A stretch of 64,000 bases of DNA from an uncultured Verrucomicrobia subdivision 3 bacterium. GTDB taxonomy: Bacteria; Verrucomicrobiota; Verrucomicrobiia; Limisphaerales; UBA11358. A program made the translations under genes and the position numbers. Below, in pieces: positions 55,942 through 64,000 of the stretch. The stretch is taken from positions 43,160 to 107,159 of the forward strand of contig CAINLR010000070.1 in the NCBI GenBank assembly GCA_903850425.1, read 5' to 3'. The notes below the pieces were generated by a model. The model was not told the origin of the DNA. It did no database searches and was given only the letters and a program-made list of their open reading frames with translations. Numbering within the stretch: position 1 is the stretch's first letter; the number at the start of each line of letters is the position of its first letter.

Positions 55942-55960
55942 TTAATTAATAAAACTACGA
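55936..55960 (-). promoter_or_regulatory. AT-rich palindrome at the ROK gene start (possible operator)
   Basis: tttaattaataaaacta (55941-55957) stands out in GC-rich surroundings and contains the palindrome ttaattaa. It touches the ATG of the ROK gene and faces the divergent thioredoxin-like gene. ROK repressors bind AT-rich dyads near their own promoters (family knowledge), so it is a candidate operator or a -10 region. Confidence 0.4.
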
Positions 55961-56087
55961 AAGTCCCCGGCACGTCAAGCTCCTTCATTAGAAATCTCAA
56001 TTTGCAGCGCCCGCCCGATGACGCCTCAAAAGACAGTTGCACCGCCGGACAAAACCTGAAATCGTTTCGCGCAGCAGTGAATTCACT

Positions 56088-56942
56088 ATGAAAAAAATTA
56101 TCGCCATCCTCATGCTCGTCGCCCTGGCCACCGGACAGCCCGCGCGCGCGCAAACCACCAACGCCGCGCAAACCGAATTGCGGGACCTGATCAAGCAAGT
56201 GTCAGCCAAAATCAAGGCCGACAAGAAAACCGAGGCGGATTATGCCGAGGAGTTGAAAGCCTTTGACCAGTTGATCGCCGCGCAAAACGGCGCGAAGACG
56301 GAAGACGCCGCCCAGATTGCCTTCATGAAAGCGATGCTCTACGTCGAAGTGCTGGACAACACCAACAAGGGCGCGGAAATCATCAAGCAGATCAAGGTGA
56401 ACTATCCGCTGACCAAATATGGCACCAACGCCGACCGCGCTTTGGAGTCCATCGGCAAGCAGGCCGAAGCCAAAGCCCGGCAGGCCGAAGCCAAAAGCAA
56501 ATTGGACGCGATGTTCGCCAATGGCGCAACCTTCCCTGATTTTGCCGAATCCGATTTGGACGGCAAGCCGCTCTCCGTCGGCGCACTAAAAGGCAAAGTG
56601 GTCCTGGTGGATTTCTGGGCGACGTGGTGCGGCCCATGCCGGGCGGAGTTGCCGAACGTGATTGCCAGTTACCAAAAGCATCATGGCGAAGGTTTTGAAA
56701 TCATCGGGGTCAGTCTGGATTCCGACCGCGACAAGCTGGATGCGTTTCTGAAAAAGACCGACGGCATGACCTGGCCGCAGTATTTTGATGGGCTCGCTTG
56801 GAAGACCAAACTCGCGGAGAAATACAGCATCCAATCCATTCCCTTCTGTGTGCTCGTCGGGACGGACGGTAAAATCATCGGCAAAGATCTGCGCGGGGAA
56901 ACACTGGAAGCGGCCGTGAGCGCGGCGTTGACTAAGAAGTAA
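56088..56942 (+). CDS. Secreted thioredoxin-like (TlpA/ResA type) protein
   Basis: The 284-residue product has a signal peptide (K-K-I-I-A-I-L-M-L-V-A-L-A-T-G-Q-P-A-R-A), a helical N-terminal part (to about residue 145), and a TlpA-like redoxin domain with F-W-A-T-W-C-G-P-C-R (Cys181, Cys184) and the cis-Pro region S-I-P-F-C-V-L-V. It would act as a thiol-disulfide reductase in the periplasm. Substrates are not visible. It is divergent from the ROK gene and followed by a strong terminator. Confidence 0.9.
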   Translation: MKKIIAILMLVALATGQPARAQTTNAAQTELRDLIKQVSAKIKADKKTEADYAEELKAFDQLIAAQNGAKTEDAAQIAFMKAMLYVEVLDNTNKGAEIIKQIKVNYPLTKYGTNADRALESIGKQAEAKARQAEAKSKLDAMFANGATFPDFAESDLDGKPLSVGALKGKVVLVDFWATWCGPCRAELPNVIASYQKHHGEGFEIIGVSLDSDRDKLDAFLKKTDGMTWPQYFDGLAWKTKLAEKYSIQSIPFCVLVGTDGKIIGKDLRGETLEAAVSAALTKK

Positions 56943-56956
56943 TCTCATTGAACCAC

Positions 56957-56996
56957 AAACGCCGTTCTCTCTTGAGGGAACGGCGTTTTATTTTTC
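56957..56996 (+). terminator. Rho-independent terminator after the thioredoxin-like gene
   Basis: aaacgccgttc (56957-56967) and gaacggcgttt (56978-56988) form a perfect 11-bp stem with a 10-base loop, followed by TATTTTTC. It lies 15 bases beyond the stop codon and may also serve the convergent ABC-2 permease gene. Confidence 0.9.
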
Positions 56997-57005
56997 AAAA
57001 GCTCT

Positions 57006-57803
57006 TCATGAACTCGCGCTCGTGTAGCGGCGCAGGGAAATTCGCCAAAACCATTCCGAGATCAGAGCCCACATCGCGCCCACCGCCAGCAGCAACAGCC
57101 ACGAATGCCAGGAGACCAGCGTGTTGGCCAGCACGCGGGTCGGCACGTTTGAAACCAGCAGCACCGGCAATGCGAACGTGAAGACCGCCTTGAAAGCCCC
57201 GCGAAACGCCTCATCCGGCATCCGCGCGATGTTGAAGAGGTTGTAGTAACCCCAGACGATGCCTTGCGCCCGCACGGTCCAAAAGCTGATCGCCGCCAGC
57301 ATGAACATCAGCGAGTAATGGATCATCACTCCAACCAGACACAGCGCGCCGAAGCCAACCATCTGCCAAAGATTCGGATGCAACTCCGCCTGGTGCGCGG
57401 CGAAGATCAGCACGCATAAACCAAACGCTGCGTTCACGAACGCGCCTAAATCCACCACGCGCAGCGAGACGATGAAGCGCGTGTTGACCGGCAGCGCCAG
57501 CAGGAAGTCCATCTTGCCTGTGCGGATGAGTTCCGAGAGGTTCGTGCAGTTCGTCAGGAAGAACGCCTGATAGATTTGTTGAATGAAATTGCTCGCGCCC
57601 ACGAGCATCACCATCTGCCATTTCGTCCAGGAACCAATGGCGTTCGTCTGCAAAAAGAGCACGGAGACAAAACTCAGTTGCAGGCCGAACCAGCAGATCT
57701 CCACGAGGATCCACAGCAGGAAATTCCCTTTGAAGGACAGCTCGCGCGTCACGGAATTTTTCCAGAGCGCGGCGTAAATGGTGCCGTAGCGTTTCAGGTT
57801 CAT
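57006..57803 (-). CDS. ABC-2 type permease (DUF990-like)
   Basis: This 265-residue integral membrane protein has six hydrophobic segments and the pattern of ABC-2 permeases of the DUF990 group (L-W-K-N-S-V-T-R-E-L-S-F-K-G-N-F near the N-terminus, F-L-L-A-L-P-V-N in the middle, V-F-T-F-A-L-P-V-L-L-V-S-N-V-P near the end). It exports an unknown substrate together with an ATPase. The next gene upstream is an amino acid transporter, so the ATPase and second permease usually found beside such genes are not in the window. Confidence 0.8.
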   Translation of the reverse strand: MNLKRYGTIYAALWKNSVTRELSFKGNFLLWILVEICWFGLQLSFVSVLFLQTNAIGSWTKWQMVMLVGASNFIQQIYQAFFLTNCTNLSELIRTGKMDFLLALPVNTRFIVSLRVVDLGAFVNAAFGLCVLIFAAHQAELHPNLWQMVGFGALCLVGVMIHYSLMFMLAAISFWTVRAQGIVWGYYNLFNIARMPDEAFRGAFKAVFTFALPVLLVSNVPTRVLANTLVSWHSWLLLLAVGAMWALISEWFWRISLRRYTSASS

Positions 57804-57907
57804 GACAACGGTGCCACGCTACTCGAGCCGGCCGAAACCGTCCACCCAATCACGGTCCACCCGCCCGCGCCGGGGAGTGAATTCAGAAAATGGCTCTGGC
57901 AAATGCA

Positions 57908-59722
57908 TTAGCTGTGGATGACCAGTTGGATGTTTTCCGGGAGGTCCTTGGCGACTTCGGTGATGACGTTGCCCTTGAGCAGGCGGGAAAGGTTGGTGCG
58001 GTGCGAGGAGCCGAGCATGAGCACGTCAATGCCGATGGTGGCGGTGAGGTCCAGAATGGTGGCCGCCGGATTGTCGCTCACGATGTAAATCGGCACGATG
58101 GTGACGCCGATTTCCTGGCCGAGCTTGAGCATCGCGCACATGATCTGGGAGGCTTGGGTGTCGTCCTGCCAGCGCGGACGCTCGGGGCTGGCGAGTGGAC
58201 CAGGGAGCGTGACGGCGAGTTCCTTGATGTAAAGCACGTAGAGGTTGCCCTGGCGGAACTTGGCTTCCTCGATGGCGAAGCGCAGGACGGGCGTGAGGCC
58301 GCGCGCGGCGACCATGATGGACTGGCCGGGCGTGAGATTGGGGCGGAAACTGGTGAACGACTCCGGGCTAACGGCGGCGGCGAGTTCACGTTTGATGATG
58401 ACCGTCTCGAAACCGGCGTGTTTCATCGCCCACCAGCGCAAGGCAAACCCGATGCCGAGCACGCACACGGCGAAGAACAGGGCGGCCGGTTTGGTCTGGG
58501 CGATGGTAATTTCCACGGCGAAGAGAATGAGCGTCGTGCCGATCATGACGGCGCGCTCCCAGGATTTTAATTTCAGCCGCTGATTGAAACAGCACGAGCC
58601 CAGGTTGACGGTGATCGCGCCGACAACGCCGATGGCATACATGTCGGCCAGCGCATCAAGGTCGCGCGAAATCAGGACGAGAATTATCGGCAGCACGATG
58701 GCCACGGCCAACGGCAGCCACGGCACGCCGTGAGAATTGAGCTTGGTGAACGGCTGCGGCATCTCGCGGTCGCGCGCGAGCATATACATGAGGCCGATCA
58801 TCGCCGCAATGGCCGTGTTTACCGCGCTCAAGAGCAGCAGGCCCACGACCAACCCGATGAAGACGCCAAAGATATGCCCCGCGTGCGGGCCAAACGCGAG
58901 CGTGCCATAATGTTCGCCCAGAAAGCGCAGCATATCCTCGTAGCGCGCCTTGATGTCGGCTGCGGAGACATCGTTCAGCGACAGCATCGCCCAACCGAGC
59001 AGCGCCGTGCCGAAGACGACTTCGAAGGCGACGGGATAGATGGATTTCTTGGCCGTGGCGCTGACATTTGGGTTTTCTGGAGTTGATCCAGGGTTGAGCC
59101 TCATCACGCCAGTGAGGTTGGCGATCGCTTCCACGCCGCTCAATGCCAGGATGACACCGCAGAAGGCGATCCAGTTCATCCCGAACGATTCGTGCGGCGG
59201 TTCAAGCTGGTGGAGCGTGAGGTGTGGCACGCTCAACGCAATGATGCCGACCACGACCACAATCATCGGCAAGGCCAGCGTCACCGCCAGGCTGCCGGAA
59301 TGCTTCGGGCCGAAATAATTGATGAAGCCCACCAGCAGGATGAAGCCCAGCGTGGCCAGTTTGAGGTGTTCGTGGCTCACGCCGAAATAGCTCATCGCGT
59401 CCCAGCAACTCATCGCCGCCGTCACCATGAAGTCGGCCAGCAACAGCAGCGAACCGAGCACGGCCAACACGCGACTCTGTTCCCGGGCGGCAGAATAGAC
59501 GCCGCCGCCATCCGGGAATTTCTTGCAAACGATGACGTAGTTGTAAGCCACCAACCCCGTGAGGCCGCAAACGGCCAGGATGATTGGAAACGAGGAAAAG
59601 CCCGCCGCGACAAACGCCAGACCGATGACGTAAGCCTTGCTGGTGCCCCAATCGCCGTAGAGCAGCGCGGCGGCGCGCGCCCAACCGAGATTGCGCGGCC
59701 GATGCATTCCAATGTTATCCAT
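57908..59722 (-). CDS. APC-family transporter with C-terminal universal-stress-type domain
   Basis: This 604-residue inner-membrane protein has twelve hydrophobic segments in its first 440 residues, with the APC amino acid/polyamine transporter pattern (L-L-Y-G-D-W-G-T-S-K-A-Y-V-I-G, F-P-D-G-G-G-V-Y-S-A-A-R, S-G-V-E-A-I-A-N-L-T-G). The last 160 residues form a soluble Usp-like domain (I-M-V-A-A-R-G, V-L-M-L-G-S-S-H-R-T-N-L). The Usp part may sense nucleotide or stress and gate transport. ATG 59722 is chosen; the frame extends to 59929 with non-conserved residues. Confidence 0.87.
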   Translation of the reverse strand: MDNIGMHRPRNLGWARAAALLYGDWGTSKAYVIGLAFVAAGFSSFPIILAVCGLTGLVAYNYVIVCKKFPDGGGVYSAAREQSRVLAVLGSLLLLADFMVTAAMSCWDAMSYFGVSHEHLKLATLGFILLVGFINYFGPKHSGSLAVTLALPMIVVVVGIIALSVPHLTLHQLEPPHESFGMNWIAFCGVILALSGVEAIANLTGVMRLNPGSTPENPNVSATAKKSIYPVAFEVVFGTALLGWAMLSLNDVSAADIKARYEDMLRFLGEHYGTLAFGPHAGHIFGVFIGLVVGLLLLSAVNTAIAAMIGLMYMLARDREMPQPFTKLNSHGVPWLPLAVAIVLPIILVLISRDLDALADMYAIGVVGAITVNLGSCCFNQRLKLKSWERAVMIGTTLILFAVEITIAQTKPAALFFAVCVLGIGFALRWWAMKHAGFETVIIKRELAAAVSPESFTSFRPNLTPGQSIMVAARGLTPVLRFAIEEAKFRQGNLYVLYIKELAVTLPGPLASPERPRWQDDTQASQIMCAMLKLGQEIGVTIVPIYIVSDNPAATILDLTATIGIDVLMLGSSHRTNLSRLLKGNVITEVAKDLPENIQLVIHS

Positions 59723-59977
59723 GGCGCGAAAGGCTAGAGATTTACGGCAAAAAGTCGAGAAAGGTCGGCGCGGCTGGATGCGGCGAGGGCCGCTTGACCC
59801 CGTGCGTGTCGCGTCGTCTTCCAGACTGTGCTGTCGCGGAGTTCTAACCCGCTGGTCGTGCGAGTGTGGCTGCAGTTGAGGCAATGAAACCTGCTTTTGA
59901 ACTCCCCGAGGTTTGGGAGCGACGCCCAAATTCCAAGCGGAATCCTCAGCCTGCCAGCCAGCGGATCGAGCCGGTCC

Positions 59978-60772
59978 TCAATTCAGGTTCGCTCCATCGT
60001 GGTTTCTGGCCCAATTGGCGGCGTCATCCGTCCGTAACTTGTCGTAGCCCAGGAAACTGTTTTTAACCGCCGCCACATGACCGTCAAAAAACGCCGTGTT
60101 CACGCGCTTGGAATGGCGCGCGACGGAACGCGAATCGCCCTGGGCATACGACTCGACATCGCTCGGCACGCGGAAAAAAATGCTGCCGGTCGCCGGAATT
60201 TCCAGCCACTTGTCTGCGTCCGTTTCGCCGGGATTAGAAATCTCGGCGGCATCGGCATACACCGCAGACTGGCTGGGATGGGTGACACCGCTTTCCTTCG
60301 CATGGCTATACGGGTGGGGTTTGAGACCGGGCGTCTGCGCGGTCCAGCCATATTCGGGAAAATTCATACCGATGCCCAGCGTCCGGATGGAACTATATAA
60401 ACCACCGCTGGCTTTCGTGGCCGGCAGCGTGAGGGCGGGACAATCCATGACGCCTTTCTCCGCACCGTAGCCATCCACCCGCAGCTTGTCGGCCCACCAA
60501 TACAACGAACTTTGAATTGAAAAGGCGACGGGGTCGTTGGGCACGAAACCACCCGCACCGGCATTGATCCACAACGGCAGAATGGTGCCGCCGTTGTCGT
60601 CGAGATAGAGCTTGGTGGCCAGCATGACCTGCTTCTCGTTGCTCACGCAATGGATGGACTTGGCTTTGGCCTTGGCGGCGGATAAAGCGGGTAATAGCAT
60701 CGCCGCGAGAATTGCAATGATGGCAATGACCACGAGCAGTTCGATCAACGTGAAACCGTGTTTGGTTTTCAT
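59978..60772 (-). CDS. Prepilin-like protein with H-X9-DG motif
   Basis: The 264-residue product starts [24 protein letters not shown], the type IV prepilin/pseudopilin signal cut after Gly by prepilin peptidase. Near the C-terminus is [13 protein letters not shown], the H-X9-DG signature of a large family of prepilin-like proteins in Planctomycetota and Verrucomicrobiota. The middle is a beta-rich globular domain. The role is unknown: minor pilin, secretion pseudopilin or adhesin. It is divergent from a second such gene at 61032, with 259 bases between them. ATG 60772 is the start; upstream frame is antisense to the neighbour. Confidence 0.92.
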   Translation of the reverse strand: MKTKHGFTLIELLVVIAIIAILAAMLLPALSAAKAKAKSIHCVSNEKQVMLATKLYLDDNGGTILPLWINAGAGGFVPNDPVAFSIQSSLYWWADKLRVDGYGAEKGVMDCPALTLPATKASGGLYSSIRTLGIGMNFPEYGWTAQTPGLKPHPYSHAKESGVTHPSQSAVYADAAEISNPGETDADKWLEIPATGSIFFRVPSDVESYAQGDSRSVARHSKRVNTAFFDGHVAAVKNSFLGYDKLRTDDAANWARNHDGANLN

Positions 60773-61031
60773 TGGGTTTTCAGACGGCGCAGACCATGTT
60801 AAAGTTTCAAAAGGATCTCGGCCATTTCGACCGACCTCGGCCAAGAGCAGCCACACGATTTCCACACGCTGCCAGGATCGCTCATTGCGCCCAGGAGCCG
60901 AATCGCCTGAGGTCTTCGCCGGTTGGCACGGAGGGCTGAAACCGTGAAAGGACTGACACCTTGGTCGGTGATTCACCACTTGGATGGCAATACTTGAAAC
61001 CTCGGCTGAATAAATTCGTCCAACCAGAAGC

Positions 61032-61763
61032 ATGTGCATTCCCATCAAACACCAGGGTCGGGCACCGGCATTTACGCTAATCGAATTGCTGGTGGTCATT
61101 GCCATCATCGCGATTCTCGCCGCGCTGCTGCTGCCGGCTCTGTCGAAAGCCAAGCAAAGCGGTTATCGCGCGGTGGACTTGAACAATCTCAAACAACTCG
61201 GTGTCGCCATGAATCTCGTGGCGTCGGACAACAACGACAACCTGCCCTGGCCCAACTGGCTTTCCGGGGAAGTGGACACCCATCAGCAGGGCTGGCTCTA
61301 CGCGCTTGATCCTGCGGCCAATGGCACGGAGCAATACAAGGTTCAAACCGGCAGTTTTTGGCCCGTGCTGTTAAACCAAAAAATGTATTATTGTCCAAGC
61401 GACAACACCAACACCGCGTTTTTCAAGTTGCGGGGCCAGCAGATTTCCAGCTATGTGATGAACGGGGCGGTCTGCGGTTACGAACGCGGATTAAACACCC
61501 CGATGAAACTGGCGCGCTTGTCCGCCGCGGGCGTGGCCTTTTGGGAATGTGCCAACAACACCGCCGAGGAGAACCAGACGCTCTTCAATGATGGCGCGAG
61601 CAGCCCCGATGAAAACACCAGCGCCCGGCACGGCAAGGTCGCGATCTTCGGCGTCTTCGACGGCTCGGCCCGACTGATGCGCCTCACGGATTGGGCGGGA
61701 AAAATGGCGGCGACCGACCCGAATGAATTGTGGTGCTTTCCCGGCAGCGCGAACGGAAGGTAA
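61032..61763 (+). CDS. Prepilin-like protein with H-X9-DG motif (second copy)
   Basis: The 243-residue product has a short positively charged start ([13 protein letters not shown]) and then [24 protein letters not shown]. Ala takes the place of the usual Gly before Phe at the cleavage site. [12 protein letters not shown] is again the H-X9-DG motif. Four to five Cys residues (Y-Y-C-P, A-V-C-G, W-E-C-A) suggest disulfides. Overall similarity to the divergent neighbour is limited to the N-terminus and the motif. It is convergent with the DUF1680 gene at 61861. Confidence 0.9.
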   Translation: MCIPIKHQGRAPAFTLIELLVVIAIIAILAALLLPALSKAKQSGYRAVDLNNLKQLGVAMNLVASDNNDNLPWPNWLSGEVDTHQQGWLYALDPAANGTEQYKVQTGSFWPVLLNQKMYYCPSDNTNTAFFKLRGQQISSYVMNGAVCGYERGLNTPMKLARLSAAGVAFWECANNTAEENQTLFNDGASSPDENTSARHGKVAIFGVFDGSARLMRLTDWAGKMAATDPNELWCFPGSANGR

Positions 61764-61860
61764 AACCATTTTCGGCGACGATCGGCGTTTTAACGGCTTC
61801 GACCAAAGCACCAATCCACTGCCGGTCCTAGCGCCGTCGTGGGTCTGCGACGTGGTTCCC

Positions 61861-63750
61861 CTATTTCAGCGGAATCCAGACTCGGTATTTGTCGACTTTC
61901 GTCCACGTTTTTCCGGTGGAGGCAAAGTCGCACATCGGTATGAAGGCCCCCTTCGCTCCAGCCAGCGGGACGTCGAACCGCATCCAAATGTTTTTGGGCT
62001 TGGCTTCAGTTACCAGCGTCGCTCCGATAAACCCATTGCGGTCGGGCTTGAGCAAAGCCGGCAAGTCTATGTCGCTGGATTCCAGTCGCTGGTCGCGGGC
62101 GAGGACCAGCGGACCGCGCGTCACGGCGACCTGGCTGGCATCACCCGGCGCGGGCACCAGCCGCGCCCGCAAGTCGAGGGTGAGCTTTACTTCATCGCCC
62201 GGCTTCCAAGTTCTTCGCACGCTGGCGTAGGTGCCAGGCTTCACCGACTGCGTCCGCCCATTGATGGTCAGCAAAGTTTTCTCGCTCCAAGCCGGGATGC
62301 GGAGTTTGAGCACGAAAGCCTCGGTCTTTTCGGGCGTCACGCGCATTTGCACCACGGCGTTTTGCGGATAGTCGCTGACTTGCTCAAGGCGCACATGGTT
62401 GCCTGAAGGCAATTCCACCTCGGCGCTGATCTGACCATAAAGGTTGATTACTGGCCCGAGCGCATCGCTCATTACCGCGATCTGCGGCAGCAGCATTAAG
62501 GCGCGCGGCCCGTTGGCGACACAGCAGTTCTGGTTCATGCCGCATTGCGGGGGTGCTTTTTCCTTGGTGCCGGCCAACGGCGAATGATGTGTCCACCAAG
62601 TCCCATCCTCGCCTTGCGCGCCCAGCAGCGCATTGTAAGTGGCGAGTTCGATTTCGTCCGCATAGCGCGACTCACCCGTCAATCGCAGCATCTGGGCCGA
62701 GAACTTGATCCACGTCGCCGTGACGCAGGTCTCCATGCCGATGTGCCAGGGCAGCGTCTGCCGCCGCTGCCCGTCGCACCAGCGCTCCCAATCCGAGCCG
62801 GATCCGATGATCGTGATTTCGGTGTTCTCAATATTGTCATAGACCTTGCGAACGGCTTCGCGATAGGTCGGATTGCCAGTCACGCGATATAGTTCCGCCA
62901 GTCCCTCGAAGCAGGACATCATCTCGTAGGCTTTGGATTTGCCGCCATCACCGTAGCCCTTCATCACCGGCTTCGGTCCGGGAAACATGGCAAACACCGG
63001 AACATCGGCCAGGGCTTTGCGCAGAATGTCGGGGCCGTTCGGAGTGGGCCAAAGCTGAATGAGGTATTCGCAGAATTCCAGATATTCGCTCCGCCCAGTT
63101 CGGCGATAGAGTAGCGCCATCGGTTCCAAAATTGAACTGGAGGCCAAGCCCTGCCACATGTCATTTTCAAATGGACTGGCTTTGCCGGGACCGACCTCGC
63201 CCAACAAGAAGTCGGCCTGGCGGCAGGCAGCATCGAGAATTTTTTTCTCGCCCGTCACGTCATACCAGGCCAATAGTCCCAGCAGAGTATATTTGCGTCC
63301 CCAGATGTCCCACGCCTTCCGATGGCCGTTGTCTGGATAGCTGCCGATGTAACCATCCGGTGCCTGCGTGTCCAGCAACCCGTTGACCGCCCGATCAATG
63401 ATCTCCTTCAGCTTGGGATCTCGCGTGTAGCGATAGGCGGCGATGGCCGAAGTGACCCACTTGCCCCAGAATTCGCTGCGCCATTCGTTGACATCTTGGC
63501 GCGCGCGGAAGGGACGCAAGAGATCTTCCACCACCTGCGCTTCAACGCGATTCGTTATGCAAAGATCAATCTGCTGTCCAAGAAAACCCTGGATCTGGAC
63601 TGCCCCCGGCCGGAGCGGGCTTTGCATATCGGCGACCTTGGGCTTCACCCTCTCGCCACCGACCAATGGCGACTCCACTCCGGCTTGCACGCTGGTGGCG
63701 ACGGCGAAGACAACCGTAAGAACACGGAAGGAACAGGGATTGACTTTCAT
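61861..63750 (-). CDS. Secreted DUF1680 glycosidase (GH127-like), third locus
   Basis: The 629-residue product has a signal peptide (R-V-L-T-V-V-F-A-V-A-T-S-V-Q-A). The DUF1680 barrel has G-M-E-T-C-V-T-A-T-W (E-x-C), the C-C pair in N-Q-N-C-C-V-A-N-G-P, and W-E-R-W-C-D-G as a likely acid/base region. A small beta-sandwich follows. It lacks the C-terminal extras of the two cluster enzymes and differs in motif surroundings, so it belongs to another branch of the superfamily; its substrate may differ from arabinofuranose. It lies outside the arabinose block, next to the prepilin-like genes. Confidence 0.87.
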   Translation of the reverse strand: MKVNPCSFRVLTVVFAVATSVQAGVESPLVGGERVKPKVADMQSPLRPGAVQIQGFLGQQIDLCITNRVEAQVVEDLLRPFRARQDVNEWRSEFWGKWVTSAIAAYRYTRDPKLKEIIDRAVNGLLDTQAPDGYIGSYPDNGHRKAWDIWGRKYTLLGLLAWYDVTGEKKILDAACRQADFLLGEVGPGKASPFENDMWQGLASSSILEPMALLYRRTGRSEYLEFCEYLIQLWPTPNGPDILRKALADVPVFAMFPGPKPVMKGYGDGGKSKAYEMMSCFEGLAELYRVTGNPTYREAVRKVYDNIENTEITIIGSGSDWERWCDGQRRQTLPWHIGMETCVTATWIKFSAQMLRLTGESRYADEIELATYNALLGAQGEDGTWWTHHSPLAGTKEKAPPQCGMNQNCCVANGPRALMLLPQIAVMSDALGPVINLYGQISAEVELPSGNHVRLEQVSDYPQNAVVQMRVTPEKTEAFVLKLRIPAWSEKTLLTINGRTQSVKPGTYASVRRTWKPGDEVKLTLDLRARLVPAPGDASQVAVTRGPLVLARDQRLESSDIDLPALLKPDRNGFIGATLVTEAKPKNIWMRFDVPLAGAKGAFIPMCDFASTGKTWTKVDKYRVWIPLK

Positions 63751-63863
63751 GAGTAGCTTTTTCAGTAATATCGGTTCCTGTAAATAATTTCAGTTTGGCT
63801 GGTGATTCACTTGCCAAGGTTCGGCGCGCGAGTCAAGCGAACCCGCACACCGTTGACGGCATC

Positions 63864-63892
63864 TAGTGTAGTGTTCTGTAAATGAGGGGTCA
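63864..63892. mobile_element. Probable end of an IS630-type element
   Basis: The sequence tagtgtagtgttctgtaaat (from 63864) followed by gaggggtcat directly abuts the stop of the transposase fragment below. It resembles the terminal sequence of IS630/Tc1-type elements, which insert at TA. The other end is outside the window. Confidence 0.5.
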
Positions 63893-64000
63893 TAACGGTG
63901 ATGTGGCGACTTGGGCCGCCCGGGCTTTGGAAATCTTGGCCAGAATTTCCTCACCCTTCTTGCGCCAGACGTATCGCTTGGGCGCCAGATTTCGCTCCGC
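63890..64000 (-). CDS. C-terminal end of an IS630-type transposase (partial)
   Basis: The last 111 bases read on the minus strand as A-P-K-R-Y-V-W-R-K-K-G-E-E-I-L-A-K-I-S-K-A-R-A-A, then TGA at 63892-63890. The W-x-K/R ... I-L-A-K-I-x-x-A-R-A pattern is the usual C-terminus of IS630-family transposases. The DDE catalytic core lies beyond the window edge, so intactness cannot be judged. Confidence 0.55.
   Translation of the reverse strand, partial: AERNLAPKRYVWRKKGEEILAKISKARAAQVATSPL

Noticed and set aside
60612..60947. Open frame antisense to the first prepilin-like gene
   Set aside because: It is the complement of the conserved pilin helix coding sequence and of the intergenic region; no independent support.

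Overview
ORGANISM. The window reads as a chromosomal piece of a Gram-negative, GC-rich member of the Verrucomicrobiota, probably the Pedosphaera/Limisphaerales (former subdivision 3) type. This is inferred from the mix of protein families: a TIGR03790 protein, a giant autotransporter-associated beta-strand-repeat protein, prepilin-like proteins with the H-X9-DG signature, DUF1680 arabinofuranosidases, an Mla-type lipid transport operon, and several families of dispersed palindromic repeats. No rRNA is present, so the placement is not proven. LAYOUT. 1-2630 is accessory DNA: the tail of a secreted protein, a C-terminal sulfatase remnant, and a large serine recombinase that is split by a -1 shift at an A7 run and whose 3' end runs into a tRNA-Asn gene. 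2640-18520 is mostly housekeeping: mutM, pyrH, recN, an MBL hydrolase, a secreted GH5 enzyme coupled to a TIGR03790 protein, a TatD nuclease, a lipoprotein, an alpha/beta hydrolase, the Mla-type operon (permease, ATPase, MCE protein) running into a PIN/TRAM protein and a small DUF2007 protein, then prepilin peptidase and aroE. 18840-33280 holds the beta-strand-repeat protein, a two-domain SIS protein, a large zinc metalloprotease, enolase, a secreted GH2 protein, and the crcB/DUF190 pair. 33657-55941 is a 22-kb block, all on the minus strand, for arabinan or arabinoside use. 56088-64000 carries a thioredoxin-like protein, an ABC-2 permease, an APC transporter with a universal-stress-type tail, two divergent prepilin-like proteins, a further DUF1680 enzyme, and the end of an IS630-type transposase. 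HOW THE GENES WORK TOGETHER. In the arabinose block, secreted GH51, GH43-like and GH127/GH146-type enzymes (one a fusion of two DUF1680 modules) would release L-arabinose outside the cytoplasm. A lipoprotein mutarotase (galM) and a sodium/solute symporter would help capture it. AraA, AraB and AraD would convert it to D-xylulose 5-phosphate. XylA and a ROK repressor sit at the upstream end. No SusC/SusD pair is visible. The sugar ABC ATPase at the downstream end has no permease or binding protein beside it. REPEATS. At least three palindromic repeat families are visible. One copy is inserted in frame in recN, and others form the apparent 5' ends of two secreted glycosidase genes.
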